Positions 45,501 through 55,159 are shown, counted from the first letter of the stretch. The stretch: DNA of 64,000 nt from Saxidomus purpurata (GCA_022818135.1 JAFMSR010000006.1:39404615-39468614), one strand, 5' to 3'. Program-made: numbers and translations. The notes: generated from the sequence alone by a model not told the origin.

Positions 45501-46237
45501 CATAGATGTGAATGTGTAGAATGATCTAAACTGGTCACATATATCACAAATATCTACTTTCAATAAATTAGAAGATTGGCTTCATCTTTACCCTGCTGGT
45601 AGCACATATGTATGTCTGTCTTTATGACCAGTGCAGATCATGACCAGCCTACATAACTGTTCAGTTTGAGGCACAGTTTAATCATAACCTGCACTGTTCG
45701 CTATTCAGTTACCGGGTAGTAAATTTTCACAGAATGCATCTTTACATAATGAATGGCACTGTTCAAATTGAAGAATGGACAGCGTCCACGTATGTAGCAT
45801 GGTAAGGGTTAAAGAAGCTTCTGGTATAAATGCAACAGCAACTTCTGGTATAGATGTGGCACCAGCAAACTGCTGGTATAAATGAGACAATAAACAATTT
45901 CTGTTGGTATAAATGTGACACCAGCAAACTTCTGGTATAGATGTGACACCAACAAACTTCTGATATAATGTGACACCAACTTCTGGTATAAGTGTGACAC
46001 TTAACAAACTTCTGATATAAATGTGACACGAAATATCGTTTAAGTAAAGAACCTGCTTTATTGTATTGTCTTTCTTGTGTTACAGCAAGAGCCAATGAGA
46101 TAATGTTTCTTCAAGAGAAAGCTGAAAAAAGACGAGCATACCTCGCATCGTTGACACCTGAACAGCGGAAGAAACTGAAAAAGAAAGGAAAGAAAGGAGG
46201 CAAAAAGTTGCGGAAATCTCATAGTGCTGTACGATAG
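27460..46237 (+). CDS. Unrecognised RPxS[A/G]-repeat protein (16 exons, 1065 aa)
   Basis: Exons are 27460-27537, 29086-29288, 29984-30165, 36830-36946, 37652-37796, 38272-38538, 39261-40515, 40709-40828, 41217-41408, 41937-42031, 42344-42387, 43838-43947, 44278-44369, 44693-44767, 45202-45272 and 46086-46237. All borders are AG/GT and the phases join to 3198 nt. The protein is mostly disordered, acidic at the N-terminus and Lys-rich at the C-terminus. About eleven RPxS[A/G] motifs lie near residues 115, 127, 135, 504, 555, 744, 764 (RPGSR), 793, 802, 874 and 890. The last ~165 residues look folded and helical: YYQITADLPQ, HPSVWLPEEHKRLQKAEKTL, then a Lys-rich end. I cannot name the family. 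Basic Pro/Ser motifs of this sort occur in microtubule-associated and ciliary proteins, which would suit pairing with TTC16 (inference). Exon 11 is the weakest call. Confidence 0.85.
27685..28679 (+). mobile_element. 5'-truncated LINE (Jockey/CR1-type) reverse transcriptase fragment
   Basis: Encodes the end of an RT domain and connection region: LEKWELDWDMEFNPTKCQVI, SAKYLGVDISNDLLWDAHIN, then after a frameshift near 27946 LVRPQLEYSSEVWSPY and QRRAARWAM. A stop at about 28277-28279 and a further frame change follow. The copy ends in a (GATA)n tail at 28666-28678, typical of Jockey/CR1-like LINEs. It is inactive, in intron 1 of the RPxSA gene. Confidence 0.9.
29086..29288 (+). CDS. RPxSA gene exon 2
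   Basis: Acceptor ctttcag. Encodes TWLSTASTSLANLEKVQTNV then a VGLVDPRDLKATNLGTRR segment. It ends with a split TG| codon. Confidence 0.88.
29984..30165 (+). CDS. RPxSA gene exon 3 (three motifs)
   Basis: Contains RPASAK, RPPSGR and RPQSAK within about 25 residues. A second acceptor AG six bases upstream (exon start 29978) also keeps the frame, so two isoforms differing by two residues are possible. Confidence 0.87.
30297..30620. mobile_element. Dispersed element starting 'atgtctccccatc'
   Basis: Opens with ttatgtctccccatcacgta and a gtggggaggggagac hairpin partner. The other end is ggaagagagacatcataatt. It contains a ctgtctgtctggatgg run typical of bivalve repeats. Confidence 0.5.
31085..31330 (+). 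mobile_element. SINE copy 1 (tRNA-derived head)
   Basis: Degenerate A-box ctgtggttgagtc, B-box gggtttgcatcc, then the conserved body aaagttggcagtttctta and tail gttaaaatgact. Three further copies lie at 43600, 50640 and 63838 in the opposite orientation. Confidence 0.75.
31610..31978. mobile_element. MITE with 20-bp terminal inverted repeats
   Basis: Left end ttaaagctactcgctctcag and right end ctgagagcgaccagctttaa match at 18 of 20 positions. The interior is AT-rich and non-coding. No clear target duplication is seen. It lies in intron 3 of the RPxSA gene. Confidence 0.75.
32405..33292 (+). mobile_element. Hairpin-ended element with ~170-bp internal tandem repeats
   Basis: Starts ttagctcaactattcggaga...gagagcta and ends gtcttatggacagctcttgtt. 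Units recur about every 165-180 bp with ttgcctgctaggtactatca and acacagtcaagtcaga. It shares termini with 8637-9787, 16077-17163 and 42930-43175. Confidence 0.75.
34060..34150. mobile_element. Palindromic MITE fragment
   Basis: Core arms gatggtcagactgca and gggctgatcatgctctgcag. Confidence 0.5.
35221..35393. repeat. 35-bp tandem repeat, five copies
   Basis: Unit gtcagtttagggaaccagca plus gaaacataaagaaca begins at 35221, 35256, 35291, 35326 and 35361. The copies are nearly identical, so the array is young. Confidence 0.95.
35505..35635. mobile_element. Palindromic MITE copy (partial)
   Basis: Contains ccctgctggcagacagtgat, gtgtagatcatgatcaccct and agtcagcacccttttaac in the family order. Confidence 0.6.
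35774..35856. mobile_element. 83-bp foldback element
   Basis: Perfect 17-bp inverted repeat ccaatctcattaaaatc / gattttaatgagattgg separated by 49 bp. Confidence 0.8.
36830..36946 (+). CDS. RPxSA gene exon 4
   Basis: Encodes KGAKYDPSGRPPKGVPNSSS and a GWVGPPAGLKYPDRPPN segment rich in Pro and Gly. The acceptor is ttttcag and the donor GTAAGG. Confidence 0.9.
37652..37796 (+). CDS. RPxSA gene exon 5
   Basis: Encodes GVAWQMDLPVEGSDVMTDEY and a proline-rich APPPPHASPEPSSPQPEE stretch. It is followed by a T-rich intron tract. Confidence 0.9.
37905..38020. repeat. T-rich low-complexity tract
   Basis: Long T runs broken by single G or short A runs, in intron 5 of the RPxSA gene. It may be inflated by sequencing or consensus error. 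Confidence 0.7.
38272..38538 (+). CDS. RPxSA gene exon 6
   Basis: Encodes TKRVFELFIGDPYKVPEDAD and a strongly acidic segment (ESSDDEDLLDLPSPRDY, later DDDYDEADEMDTE). The donor is AG|GTTAAT. Confidence 0.9.
38630..38697. repeat. Long hairpin (68 bp)
   Basis: Left arm begins caataatttcac and ends caccaaaagta. The right arm 38668-38697 is its reverse complement at about 28 of 30 positions. A weaker outer pair (attgttggt / accaacaat) extends the structure to about 38600-38730. Confidence 0.85.
39261..40515 (+). CDS. RPxSA gene large exon 7
   Basis: A 1255-bp exon of about 418 codons, low-complexity and disordered, rich in Lys, Glu, Ser and Thr. It contains RPPSG (~504), RPRSA (~555), the basic run RKDIKKRKERKRKDD and, at its very end, RPSSAK. 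Confidence 0.92.
40709..40828 (+). CDS. RPxSA gene exon 8
   Basis: Forty codons, symmetric phase 0 (PPVAKKAVISEDLERPGSRL...). It carries a degenerate motif, RPGSR. Confidence 0.88.
41217..41408 (+). CDS. RPxSA gene exon 9
   Basis: Sixty-four codons, symmetric phase 0. Two motifs (RPGSAP, RPRSAV) are followed by a highly charged predicted coiled coil (KKTTEKEEREKVIDNLLERT). Confidence 0.9.
41650..41885. mobile_element. Palindromic MITE copy (diverged)
   Basis: Family landmarks ctgcactgtttgctattcag, cagtaaattttcat and aatggcaaggccatta occur in order between exons 9 and 10 of the RPxSA gene. Confidence 0.55.
41937..42031 (+). CDS. RPxSA gene exon 10
   Basis: Encodes ELSEGTEGTMSQKPVEKKK then RPLSAHAGPLA. 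The acceptor is ttgacag and the donor AG|GTGTGT. Confidence 0.87.
42225..42770. repeat. Tandem duplication covering microexon 11
   Basis: 42225-42395 and 42490-42770 share gacctctagtttaaaag, ttcttctccag, catctgctgt and aacatcagttcatagtaag in order. A run of 22 T (42710-42731) splits the second copy. Confidence 0.75.
42344..42387 (+). CDS. RPxSA gene microexon 11 (44 bp)
   Basis: Encodes RHQHKRPPSAVTSVH, another RPPSA motif. It is the only segment found that bridges the phases of exons 10 and 12. The acceptor (acttgaag) is weak, while the donor A|GTAAGT is strong. The surrounding DNA is tandemly duplicated downstream. Confidence 0.6.
42930..43175 (+). mobile_element. 3' part of a hairpin-ended element
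   Basis: Ends gtcgagcatgctgtcctact then gacagctcttgttaa, the same 3' hairpin terminus as 8637-9787 in the opposite orientation. Confidence 0.65.
43335..43525. repeat. Dispersed repeat with 'gctgcttaagataggtggtca'
   Basis: Same family as 3770-3945 and 7185-7336. Ends with cactaactcagtttcaactg. Confidence 0.5.
43600..43790 (-). mobile_element. SINE copy 2
   Basis: On the minus strand it reads ctgcctttgtggttgagt, gatttgagtcctgc, then aaagttggcagtttctta and ggtcc...aaatg. It matches copy 1 throughout. Confidence 0.75.
43838..43947 (+). CDS. RPxSA gene exon 12
   Basis: Encodes HYASYSTTSAKPKKSAAKTR then VILTEPCIINTNTSYY. Acceptor ttttttag, donor TAC|GTGAGT. It requires one leftover base from the previous exon, which microexon 11 supplies. 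Confidence 0.88.
44278..44369 (+). CDS. RPxSA gene exon 13
   Basis: Encodes EEETEEDIACQNMEKELAEK then GVHISAATLQ, an acidic helix that opens the C-terminal folded region. Confidence 0.9.
44693..44767 (+). CDS. RPxSA gene exon 14
   Basis: Encodes ALYPPSGKSRYYQITADLPQ and KSSLS. The acceptor is tttttcag and the donor TC|GTAAGT. Confidence 0.9.
45202..45272 (+). CDS. RPxSA gene exon 15
   Basis: Encodes LLSHPSVWLPEEHKRLQKAE then KTL. It ends with one G of a split codon at GTAAGT. The same phase would also accept the exon-like segment at 48413. Confidence 0.9.
45590..45815. mobile_element. Palindromic MITE copy (near full length)
   Basis: Runs from taccctgctggtagcac through cagatcatgaccagcctac, ctgcactgttcgctattcag and gtaaattttcac to tggtaagggtt. 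A partial copy also lies at 45390-45450. Confidence 0.7.
45818..46030. repeat. Short tandem array of 'acttctggtataaatgtgacacc'
   Basis: About eight to ten imperfect units of 20-32 bp just upstream of the last exon of the RPxSA gene. Confidence 0.85.
46086..46237 (+). CDS. RPxSA gene terminal exon 16
   Basis: Fifty residues plus TAG: RANEIMFLQEKAEKRRAYLA, then SLTPEQRKKLKKKGKKGGKK and a short basic tail. An AATAAA follows at 46259. Confidence 0.92.
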
Positions 46238-46258
46238 GACAATGTGGCAATATTTAAA

Positions 46259-46264
46259 GAATAA
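46259..46264 (+). terminator. Candidate polyadenylation signal of the RPxSA gene
   Basis: AATAAA about 22 bp after the stop codon. A further candidate (attaaataaa) lies near 47270, so the 3' UTR may be longer. Confidence 0.4.
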
Positions 46265-46719
46265 AGCACAGCCCTGTAGTGTGTAGGAATAATTGGCCAA
46301 ATTAAATGTAGTTGGTATGCTGCTTAAGTATACAAAGTCCTATATTGTGGTCTGGTCTGTCAGTGTATACCATATTTTCTGTAGCATATTAAACAATAGA
46401 CTTTTAGGGATTTCAAAATGAAATGAACATTATTTCTTTTAGAGCATTGTCTACGTTAATTTTATGGTAGCTGGTACCAATGCTTTTCACATTTTATTTC
46501 ATGGCATTTATTTTCCGGTTCCCCTTTTGTCTAGCCATTTCAATACAGACCAGTAGTTTTTGTCAGTAGCTGATTTAAGAATTATATTTCTACAATACAT
46601 GTTTCATCAGCTTTACATATTGTTAGTTCAGTATTTCATCAACAAAATAAGTTTCCTTCATCGAGGTTTCGAAATAGGTTTGGGATAATTAAAAGAAATG
46701 GTACAACTGGATTTGTTAG

Positions 46720-46975
46720 ACTATTTACACATAGTGCAACTTGATTTTTTTACAAAGCAAAATAATGGCAGTTACAGAATAGTTCCAACAATTTGACCAA
46801 CTATGGGGAATAGGTTTTAGATTTGATTAATTCAAATTTGTTTTTAGCCTATTTAGACATGATGCAACTTGATTTTTTTTTACAAATCAAAATAATGGCA
46901 GTAACAGAATAGTTCCAACAATTTGACCAACTGTGGGCAACAGGTTTTGGATTAGATTGATTCGGAATTCTGTTC
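46720..46975. repeat. ~127-bp tandem duplication
   Basis: 46720-46842 and 46849-46975 both carry gcaacttgattttttt, caaaataatggcagt and aacagaatagttccaacaat. They lie downstream of the RPxSA stop, possibly within its 3' UTR. Confidence 0.85.
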
Positions 46976-48174
46976 ATGATACCTCAGACACTTTAACAGA
47001 CTTGTCATTTTCAGTGAAATGAGTGTGGGTGATTACGTTCAGAAATGCATTTACAATACATGTATGTGATTTACTTAAGAGGTTACATGTACTTCATGCT
47101 TGATTTTGTACTTCATAGCTATGGTTCGATATTTCCATTTATTAGCTTTTAGTTTTCTTTAAATTCATACGCAATGTCCACAAGCGAAGGAAAGTGTTGT
47201 TAGGTGCACTGGTTTATTTCTGTTGGTTGCCAGTGCACTCTACTGGTCAACCAAAACTATGAAACCTTATTAAATAAATTCTTGTGGTTCTAACTTCTTC
47301 AATTTTTAAGGACTGGATTTTAATAAAGTTCAATAAAAATGATAAATGTGAAGTGCACATGTGTTACACACTGCAAATTTTTCTCTCTCTTCATTATTTG
47401 AAATGTGAAACTCTGTTGTGAGACATTGCATTTAAATTTGGTACAATAATCACAGAGAAGACCCCCCGATTCATTTACCTTACAGGTTTTTCAGAAATTT
47501 GGTCATGCCTTGCAGAGTTATACTTTGATTGTTTCTTGTCAAGTAGAATGACCATGGGGATGGATTGGGAATGGATGCTGGGATGGGGGTATTAAGGACT
47601 CATTGGAAGCTGTTGTTTCATTCACAGATAGTATTTTTTTCAAATTCGGGCTCTCTGATGCTTTTTCAGTATTTAAACTTGACTAAAATATACAAACTGG
47701 TGCTAGTGTTTCACAAGCATCCCCATAGAATCTGTCTGAGAAAAAGTTGGAAATTTTGAATGTTGTCCAAGCTTTGGAATTGATGGTGAACAGTTTCAAA
47801 GTTAATAGATTCTTGGATTTGTTTACAGATCAATGCTTTCTGAAAGTTAAAACAAAGCTATTGTGTGACATGACTCCAACATTTTTTATTATTCATTTCC
47901 GCTGTTCAGACCTGGTTGTCATTAGATACACTACCTTAAAACATGGTTTTATATTGTTGCTTAGGTGCAGTACCTTTAAACTGTTGTGATAGTATATACA
48001 TTGTTATAGCTTACTTATTTATAGATGGAAAATGGTATTTTTGTTAGAATGATATAGAATTTTATCAATATGTCATAGAAATAAAACAGTAAATAGCACA
48101 CCACTGTTGCTTGTTTTTGCTTAACTGTGAAGTCTGATAATCAAATTAATGTTGTGTATTGTAACTTTTACTTT
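46976..48174. other. Intergenic, no gene seen
   Basis: Only short chance reading frames. An attaaataaa stretch near 47270 is a possible distal polyadenylation signal of the RPxSA gene. Confidence 0.5.
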
Positions 48175-48318
48175 GCTGAAGTTCTAAAATGGACAAGTCC
48201 ATCTATCAGTTTAGACAGTACCATTAATTGCTTTTGACTGATTAGCAAATAGTGTAGATCATGATCAGAATGAATAAATGTGCAGGTTTATCATGAATTA
48301 CACTGATAACTTGTCAAC
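48175..48318. mobile_element. Palindromic MITE copy
   Basis: Contains aaaatggacaagtccatcta, gacagtaccattaattg, gatcatgatcag and the opposing arm tttatcatgaattacactg. Confidence 0.65.
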
Positions 48319-48412
48319 AGCAAAGTAAAAGTTGAACTTTCTTCCTTCACTGTGATCTTAGTAGTCTTCCACTGTATACAGTCAAACAGTTACTGTTTTC
48401 CACATTCATCAG

Positions 48413-48490
48413 AATCAGGAGGTAGCTCTCCCAGAAGCAAGCGTCTCAACAAATTAGAGAATGCAATGCAGAGTTTTATTCGTCGGCAAG
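48413..48490 (+). other. Orphan exon-like segment (78 bp)
   Basis: Flanked by acceptor cattcatcag and donor G|GTAATT. It is open in the frame SGGSSPRSKRLNKLENAMQS then FIRRQ. Both ends have the same phase, and it would accept the single base left by RPxSA exon 15. No partner exon is found downstream. Confidence 0.35.
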
Positions 48491-48570
48491 GTAATTCCTT
48501 GAGATCAGAGCATTACACACAGCCGATCAAGTTGATATAAATAGGTAACTTGATGTGTAACCCTATAAGA

Positions 48571-48720
48571 ACAAGAGCTGTCACTGTAAACTGACATACA
48601 CAGACTATGACCTCTCGTTTGGCGCCTTTCCAGCACACTGGTTAGATAACGAGGCTGTGGCAACTTCATGGTCCCGAGCTCTTGAACCCGCAGATGTCAA
48701 ACCATCAAATGTTTAAAAAA
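48571..48720 (-). mobile_element. Terminal fragment of a hairpin-ended element
   Basis: Begins aacaagagctgtcactgt, the minus-sense 3' terminus shared with 8637-9787. Confidence 0.45.
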
Positions 48721-50639
48721 ATTTTTTTACAGCTATACACTGGACAAAATTAATTAGGAACTGACGGACGGTTGCATAACTATTTGCCACCCTTCAGGCG
48801 TATAAAAATACTAAGTGTACGTATATTAAAACTTTTGAGCAAAGGTAAATTTCTACTCTTTTTTTTTTTTTTCATTAAGCATCAACAACATATACATAAT
48901 TTGATTTTATTAATGAAATCAAACAGAATCAAGGTATCATTTTGAAGAAATGACATATTTTGGTACATTGGACGTTAACCTAACATTTGAAGTTACATTT
49001 GTATCACTGCATCATAGTACATTGAATCTATAAGTGTAATCAGAAAACTTAAAAAAAGGCAAAAATATCCAATATTAGAAATTATCTCCTATCTGAAAAT
49101 GATATTCCAATTCAACGAGACCATATTTTTAACAAAGAGAATAGCACTGATACAATAATTAAACCCTCGGAAAAAATTATATTTCCAAAATTTCTAGACT
49201 AAGTAAGATAATATTATGAGCCTATTAATAAAACAGTAACTATTTTAGCTAAGTCAATGGAATATACAATCCTAGTCAAAAATTGATAGTTCACCAATTT
49301 TGTAGGGTTTATTTTCACTTCTATTTACTAACGAGAGAATAAAAGAAGTATAAAACATTCCTTGCATATTTTCAAAGAATTTCTTTTATTCTAAACATCT
49401 TATTTGACCATGATATAATATAGTCATTTTGAAAGGTAACATAGCCGTACAGAAAACATTCCTTCCTGGGTATCAAAAAGCCTATTGCTTATAATGTATT
49501 GATGTATTCCCCATTAACATAATGTGCATTACTAAGTACCCACTTGACTAAGCCAGCCATAACCAATTAACAAAATAGAATTCTTTGAATTTGAACACAA
49601 CTTAATTGAACAAGAGAACCAATTTGGCCCAAAGTCATTCAACTGAGTCAGCTGAAATTTATGTGATCAACATTGCCGTTTATGTAACCAAGTATTCTAT
49701 AGTACACTACAGTACACCATAGTATTATACATAAGTATTTTATAGCACTGTAGTACTCTAAAGGAAGTAACTACTCTTTTGTACTGCTGAGTACTGTAGT
49801 TGTGTACTGTACTGTTTATTGTAGTTACAATAATGCTCAACAGTATTGTAGTACTATATCATACCCTAGAGTCTAGTGTTCTAAAGTACTGTAGTGTTTA
49901 ATGGTACTGTAGTGTTTAATGGTACTGTAGTGTTTAATGGTACTGTAGTGTTTAATAGTACTGTAGTGTTCTTAACATAAGACTAGTGTTCTATAGTACT
50001 GTAGTGCTCTATACGTAATATAGTAATATAAAACTGGCATAGATAAAACTGTGTTAATCAGTGCTTTACAAACCTGTCTTTCTACTAGCATTCCAATACC
50101 TTTTAATTAATTTCATTTCATTTATTTCAAGCGTTCAAAAGTAAAAACAAGCACAAATTGTAAAACCAATGAAAAATGTTTTCAAACGCAAAAAAAACAT
50201 TTCTGTTCAAATCATGCATAACAAAGTTAAACTCTGAACACAAGTGTTGCTATTTACAGTAAAACCTATAAACAAAAACTACTGACTGGAAGGTAACAAT
50301 AGTTTGAGCCCAAGGTGCAATCTTGACTTTCAGGATGTGATGCCGGGTCTCGTGTGCTAAACATGGTCCTGCTGCTGTTAACATTTTCGCATAAGATCAT
50401 TTTTAAATTCTTCCTTATTCACATATTACAAGTTTACGATGTGGGCAAGACCTTACTGCAAGTTTTAAATCCTAAATGACCCTTGAAGTACATGTAACCT
50501 AATTGTGGTATATCTCATTCCCTTTGTGTCACAATACATTTTTAATTCCTACTGAAAATGAATGACAGAGTAGCACTCACTGTGGATAATGATCAGAATG
50601 TACCTACGTGTTTTGTATGAGATGAACGCCAGTTTCAGC
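48721..50639. other. Intergenic, AT-rich
   Basis: No gene seen. About 49680-50010 is rich in tactgtag/tagtact words and holds a tandem array listed separately. Confidence 0.5.
49850..50010. repeat. 18-bp tandem repeat 'tactgtagtgtttaatgg'
   Basis: Four or five consecutive near-identical units with diverged relatives on both sides. Confidence 0.85.
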
Positions 50640-50812
50640 ACTTTCTTGGACATTTTTTACAGAAGAGCAATTTGCCATAATTCCTGGGAAGAATCAGTGC
50701 TAGGCTCCTATCTTCTGTAAGAAACTGCCAACTTTCTCCTCAATCTATGAGAGGTTACAGTGATTTCAAGTCTGCGACTCCAACCACTCGATCACAGAAG
50801 TGGACCTGTACG
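50640..50812 (-). mobile_element. SINE copy 3
   Basis: Minus strand: ctgtgatcgagtggttggag, a degraded B-box, then aaagttggcagtttcttaca and a diverged tail. Confidence 0.65.
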
Positions 50813-50814
50813 GC

Positions 50815-50880
50815 AATGCAGGCTGATCATGATCTACACTGGTTGCAAAGGGTGAATCTCTAGCCTACAGCAGGGTCAAT
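50815..50880. mobile_element. Palindromic MITE fragment
   Basis: gcaggctgatcatgatctac then actggttgcaaagggtgaat, one arm of the family, abutting SINE copy 3. Confidence 0.55.
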
Positions 50881-51485
50881 AATTATAGATAACACTAAAC
50901 ATGTCATGCTAACGTCAAGAATCAAGGGCAAATGGGTGAACAGTTTAATTATATGAATCAATTTGACTGATTATCAATAAAACTGTATCAATATAACATG
51001 AATTCTGCTATAATCAATAAAATCAATAAGTCATATAATATCATACCATTCATTATCTAGTGGAAAACCATACCAGCTACTCTACTGTCATGATAAAGAG
51101 TAAAAAATCAACGAAATGCAAAAATGTATGTACAAGTGAAATAACATCTACATGTACATGACCTACTTGTACACTAAACTACCGCCCACATGTTCTAAAA
51201 CTTTTCCTTCCAAGGATTGTCCCAACATTTAAAACTCCCAAATTTCAGATATACATTGTATTCAGAGCATCAAATCTACAATAAAGCTGCTACATAATTA
51301 TACTGGTTGTTAAGTAAATTTAGAATTTAGTGTACATTAAACAGATATTTTTATCAGTTTCTCTATCAATATATGGGAATAGGTGCATTAGTCATGTTCA
51401 TTTGAAAAAAAAAATGTGTAAAATTTGGCATTTTGTGAAAACTCAATCCCTATATAATACTATGATGTGACTATACTATAGACTT

Positions 51486-52000
51486 GAAGAGAGGCAAATT
51501 GAACCTTATCGCTCACCCAAGTAGCATAAAAAAGCCACACACTACATGATCACAGAAAATCTTAATAAAAGGAAAAACATGACCAAACTTTTAACATCCA
51601 GGTGACCTAGTTTCAGATCTGACACAAAATTGAAGATCCAATAATAAATGTCACTTCTACAGAGTTTACCATATTTTCTATGATTTGACTTTGTGACCTT
51701 TTTTTGTATGCCATGTCACTAGTTTTATTGGGATAAAGGTACTTTGACCAAGTTTCATGTAGATCAATTTGAAAATGTGGCCTCAAAGAGTATTCAGAAA
51801 ATCTTTCTATGATTTTGACCCAGTCACCTGTGTTCAATGATGGCCTTTACACCAAACTAGCCGCATATCTATGAAGGATGGCATTTCACCAAGTTTCATT
51901 AAAACCTGGCTAAACAGACATTCAGACTGACAGACAGCAGACAATAATTTTGATCATTACAGCTCACCCTTCAGCACATCACACTCAGGGTGAGCTTACA
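51486..52000 (-). mobile_element. Hairpin-ended element, 'agctcacc' subfamily
   Basis: On the minus strand it starts agctcaccctgagtgtgatg...gggtgagct, the same hairpin type as 16077, and ends gggtgagcgataagg near 51505. Confidence 0.6.
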
Positions 52001-52554
52001 ATGCACAAGCGAACAATCATGTAGAAAAGCTAGGTCTCTACAAGAAAATTTCGGGAATATGATGATTCTACAACAGTAACTTTTCTAGACAAGCATCAGT
52101 CTTCAGTTGCACATGTGTATACACACTGAGGGAGAGGTCTGCATTTAACAGTACAATTTACATGTATTGTGTCTTTGTACAGTAGTTTCATTTCCAACAC
52201 ACAATTATATACATGTTGATAACATGGATAGAAAACTTTGACACCTAGATGTACATGTCATTCCTTTGTAAGTGATCACCTCAACTGAACACCCACTTGT
52301 CTTAAGATGCCACAGTTCTAACATTACAGAAAACCAGTTTAAAGAAACTAATTTGTTTTAAGCAACCATCTACAGTCCAACCTCCCTAAAGCAACAACTT
52401 TTCTTTCCCATTGGCTGAGTTATGTAAGAAATCAACCTCTCCAGAACAACATCTGACTGCAACAAACACATTTTTGTGTCCCCCAAGGGTTTTTTGCTCT
52501 TGAGAGGTTGCACTATACATCTTAATAATTTTCTTGGCTGAATGCTTAACCTTT

Positions 52555-52760
52555 AACCCTAAAGAAGACAATAAACTCTGTTTTTGTGACCCGAGAGCAG
52601 ATCATGATCAGCCTACTTATTCATGCACCCTGATCATGATCTACACTGTTTGCTTCTCAGAAAGTTTTCAGGTAGCACCCCTTTTCACAACTAATGGTAC
52701 AGTCCAAATAATTATACCGGTAAAGATGGTCAAGTTCATTTAAGAAACCAGGGTAAGGGT
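52555..52760. mobile_element. Palindromic MITE copy (near full length)
   Basis: From cctttaaccct through gcagatcatgatcagcctac, ctgatcatgatctacactgt and ttttcaggtagcacccctt to cagggtaagggttt. Confidence 0.75.
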
Positions 52761-53299
52761 TTAACAACACCTAAATGTAGAATGATCCCAGATTCAATTG
52801 TTTGCAACTGACTGCTTGAGAGCAATGACTGCTCAATTGAGATGACCTTGTTACACAGGTTAAGATGTGTTCGCAAACATCCACTCAAGTACGTGACCTG
52901 GAAAGGTTCTGAACTATGCCTATTTACACTTAAGTCTACAGTGAGTAGCATGAAAGCACCAAAAATCACAGATACATTTCTACCTTTATACAACAAAACA
53001 CAAATAAACACTACAGTGTATTTAGGATAAAGTGACAGTGACACAGAAGACAGAGTCCATTATGACGGTGTAATTTCATTGGTTAATGTAAAGATTAAAC
53101 CCTTTCTTACATGAACGTTCAACCTTTTATGCAATGGCTATATACTTTTGTGTACACATATATCTTACTACGTGACTGTCATATTATCCTAAATCAACAG
53201 TACCTTAATAACAGCTATGCAAAAATATAAGCTGGATTATAAAATACTGTACTTGATAGCTGCAAACTATTTGACCTTTATCCCGTGACTTTTCACAAA

Positions 53300-53615
53300 G
53301 CTGCCCAATCATAGTTGAGGTAAAAATTTGGCAAAAAATGAATTTCTTCCTCATATCCAAATCTCAATCATCAGACTGAAGCATTAAAAAAAAAATACGA
53401 AAAAAAGATTTCAAATTTCTACTAAATAACTTTGAAACTGCACTACATTAAAGTCGTTAAATTCAATGGTGCATATTTTCATATAACTGCTTTCTTTATA
53501 ATGTTTATTCATTTTTCACTGAATCTAATTTATAGACATTAATTTAAAATAAAAGGCATTTTTTGGAAGAAACTCAATTTTTCAGGAGAATCTATGAGAG
53601 AGCAGCTTTAAAGTA
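53300..53615. repeat. Possible relative of the 31610 MITE
   Basis: Ends atgagagagcagctttaaag, resembling that element's terminus, and has gcactacattaaagtcgtt inside. The left end is not clear. Confidence 0.3.
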
Positions 53616-54189
53616 AAAGTGTTACAAAATTGTTTCTTAAAAACAATGATTTTCATTTATATTTCAAATCAACAAGGATTTTCAAAACTAAAGTTTATTG
53701 CCAGTCAAAATACTACAACTGTTACAGCAGAAATAAATCTTCTATACTTAACAACTTAAAAAACACAACCAGGGGTCAGAAGGGTACATGTATTTTGTCA
53801 TAATTGCAACTGAAATTATGAAAAATTCAAGAACACCATGCTTTTTGCCATTCCATGGTTTTATTCAACAAGTTCATTACAAAATTCAAGCATAATTTCA
53901 TTTGTAAACATCAACAATTTTGCGCATGACGAGATACATTTTTGTAAATCCACTGCTCAAAATCTATGACTTAATATCACAAAGGTTGCGTTTCTAAAGT
54001 TATTAAGTATATTATAGTTAAGATATACTAATTATGATGTGTATCTAAGGGTCATACTCCAATAGCCATTGTTGTCTTGTCACGACAAAAAGAGAAAATT
54101 CAATTTGGCTAGAAGCTTTATATTGCATTCAGTTTTTGTTATAAAGCTAATAAAACTTAAAATTAGAAAAACAACCTTGGAAAAATTAA

Positions 54190-54395
54190 AGGTGTGGCAA
54201 ATGATTTAGCCTTTGTTACTAGTGTAGATCATGACCAGCTTAAACATCGGTGCAGTCCGATCATGATCTGCACTGTTCACTATTTAGTCAAGTGTATTTT
54301 CAGTATGCACCCCTATGGTCAGTTAATGGTAATGCCCACATTGAAAGATGGCCAAGTCCATGTCAGGAAATTAGCAAGGTATAGATGTAAAGATT
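54190..54395. mobile_element. Palindromic MITE copy (near full length)
   Basis: tagtgtagatcatgaccagc, cggtgcagtccgatcatgat then ctgcactgttcactatttag, and gcacccctatggtcagttaa. Confidence 0.75.
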
Positions 54396-55159
54396 GAGCT
54401 GTTCATTGATTAATGGTACACAGTATTTTATAATTAAATGTTCATTAATTTCTTGTAATTATCACATATTACATACTGTGAATATTATATCGTTCATTTG
54501 ACCATACCTAAATCTCGTCATTACAGGAGATGTTCACAGTATGTATAAGTTGTGCCGCATCCTGCTTGACTCTGCATCATTATATTTTATCATTCTGTTG
54601 TAATGGGCTGCGTTTGTTAAATACATGTAATTTCACGTATATTTTTTTTTGACAATTAGACTTGAAAACAGTGATCGAACACAACCAGGGGCAAGTAGGC
54701 TTGAAAATCAAGCTAAATGAATGGTCATTTCTTTTACCAAGTGCTCTAAAAAGAACTACTGTAACATTAAAAATTTTAGGAGAATGCTCGACAACTATGA
54801 TAGTACCTCAGCATTGTTCTACCATCACATTATATTAAGTTCGTTCTAACTTAAAAGGCTCTTGTCGTCAATAAAACACAACTAAAATATGCAAATAAAC
54901 AAAAAGCAAAAAAATCATAAAATGTTAACATCAAAATAATGCTTGAAAATAAGGTATGACATAAGAACACTGTTTCTAAGGTAACAAAATTACATACAGT
55001 ACCGTTATAATGTATACCCCTAACTATACCCTACAATGACTGGTTAACCTATGAAACAGCACCTACGTAAAACAATGTACATTTGTATCTGTCTTTGACT
55101 TTAAAAAACAAGTTGTCTCAAGCAAAAATGTCCTACTGCCACTCTTCTACATAATTATT

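Noticed and set aside
45705..46095. Overlapping minus-strand frames with repeated 'YQKF' residues
   Set aside because: They are translations of the short tandem array at 45818-46030.
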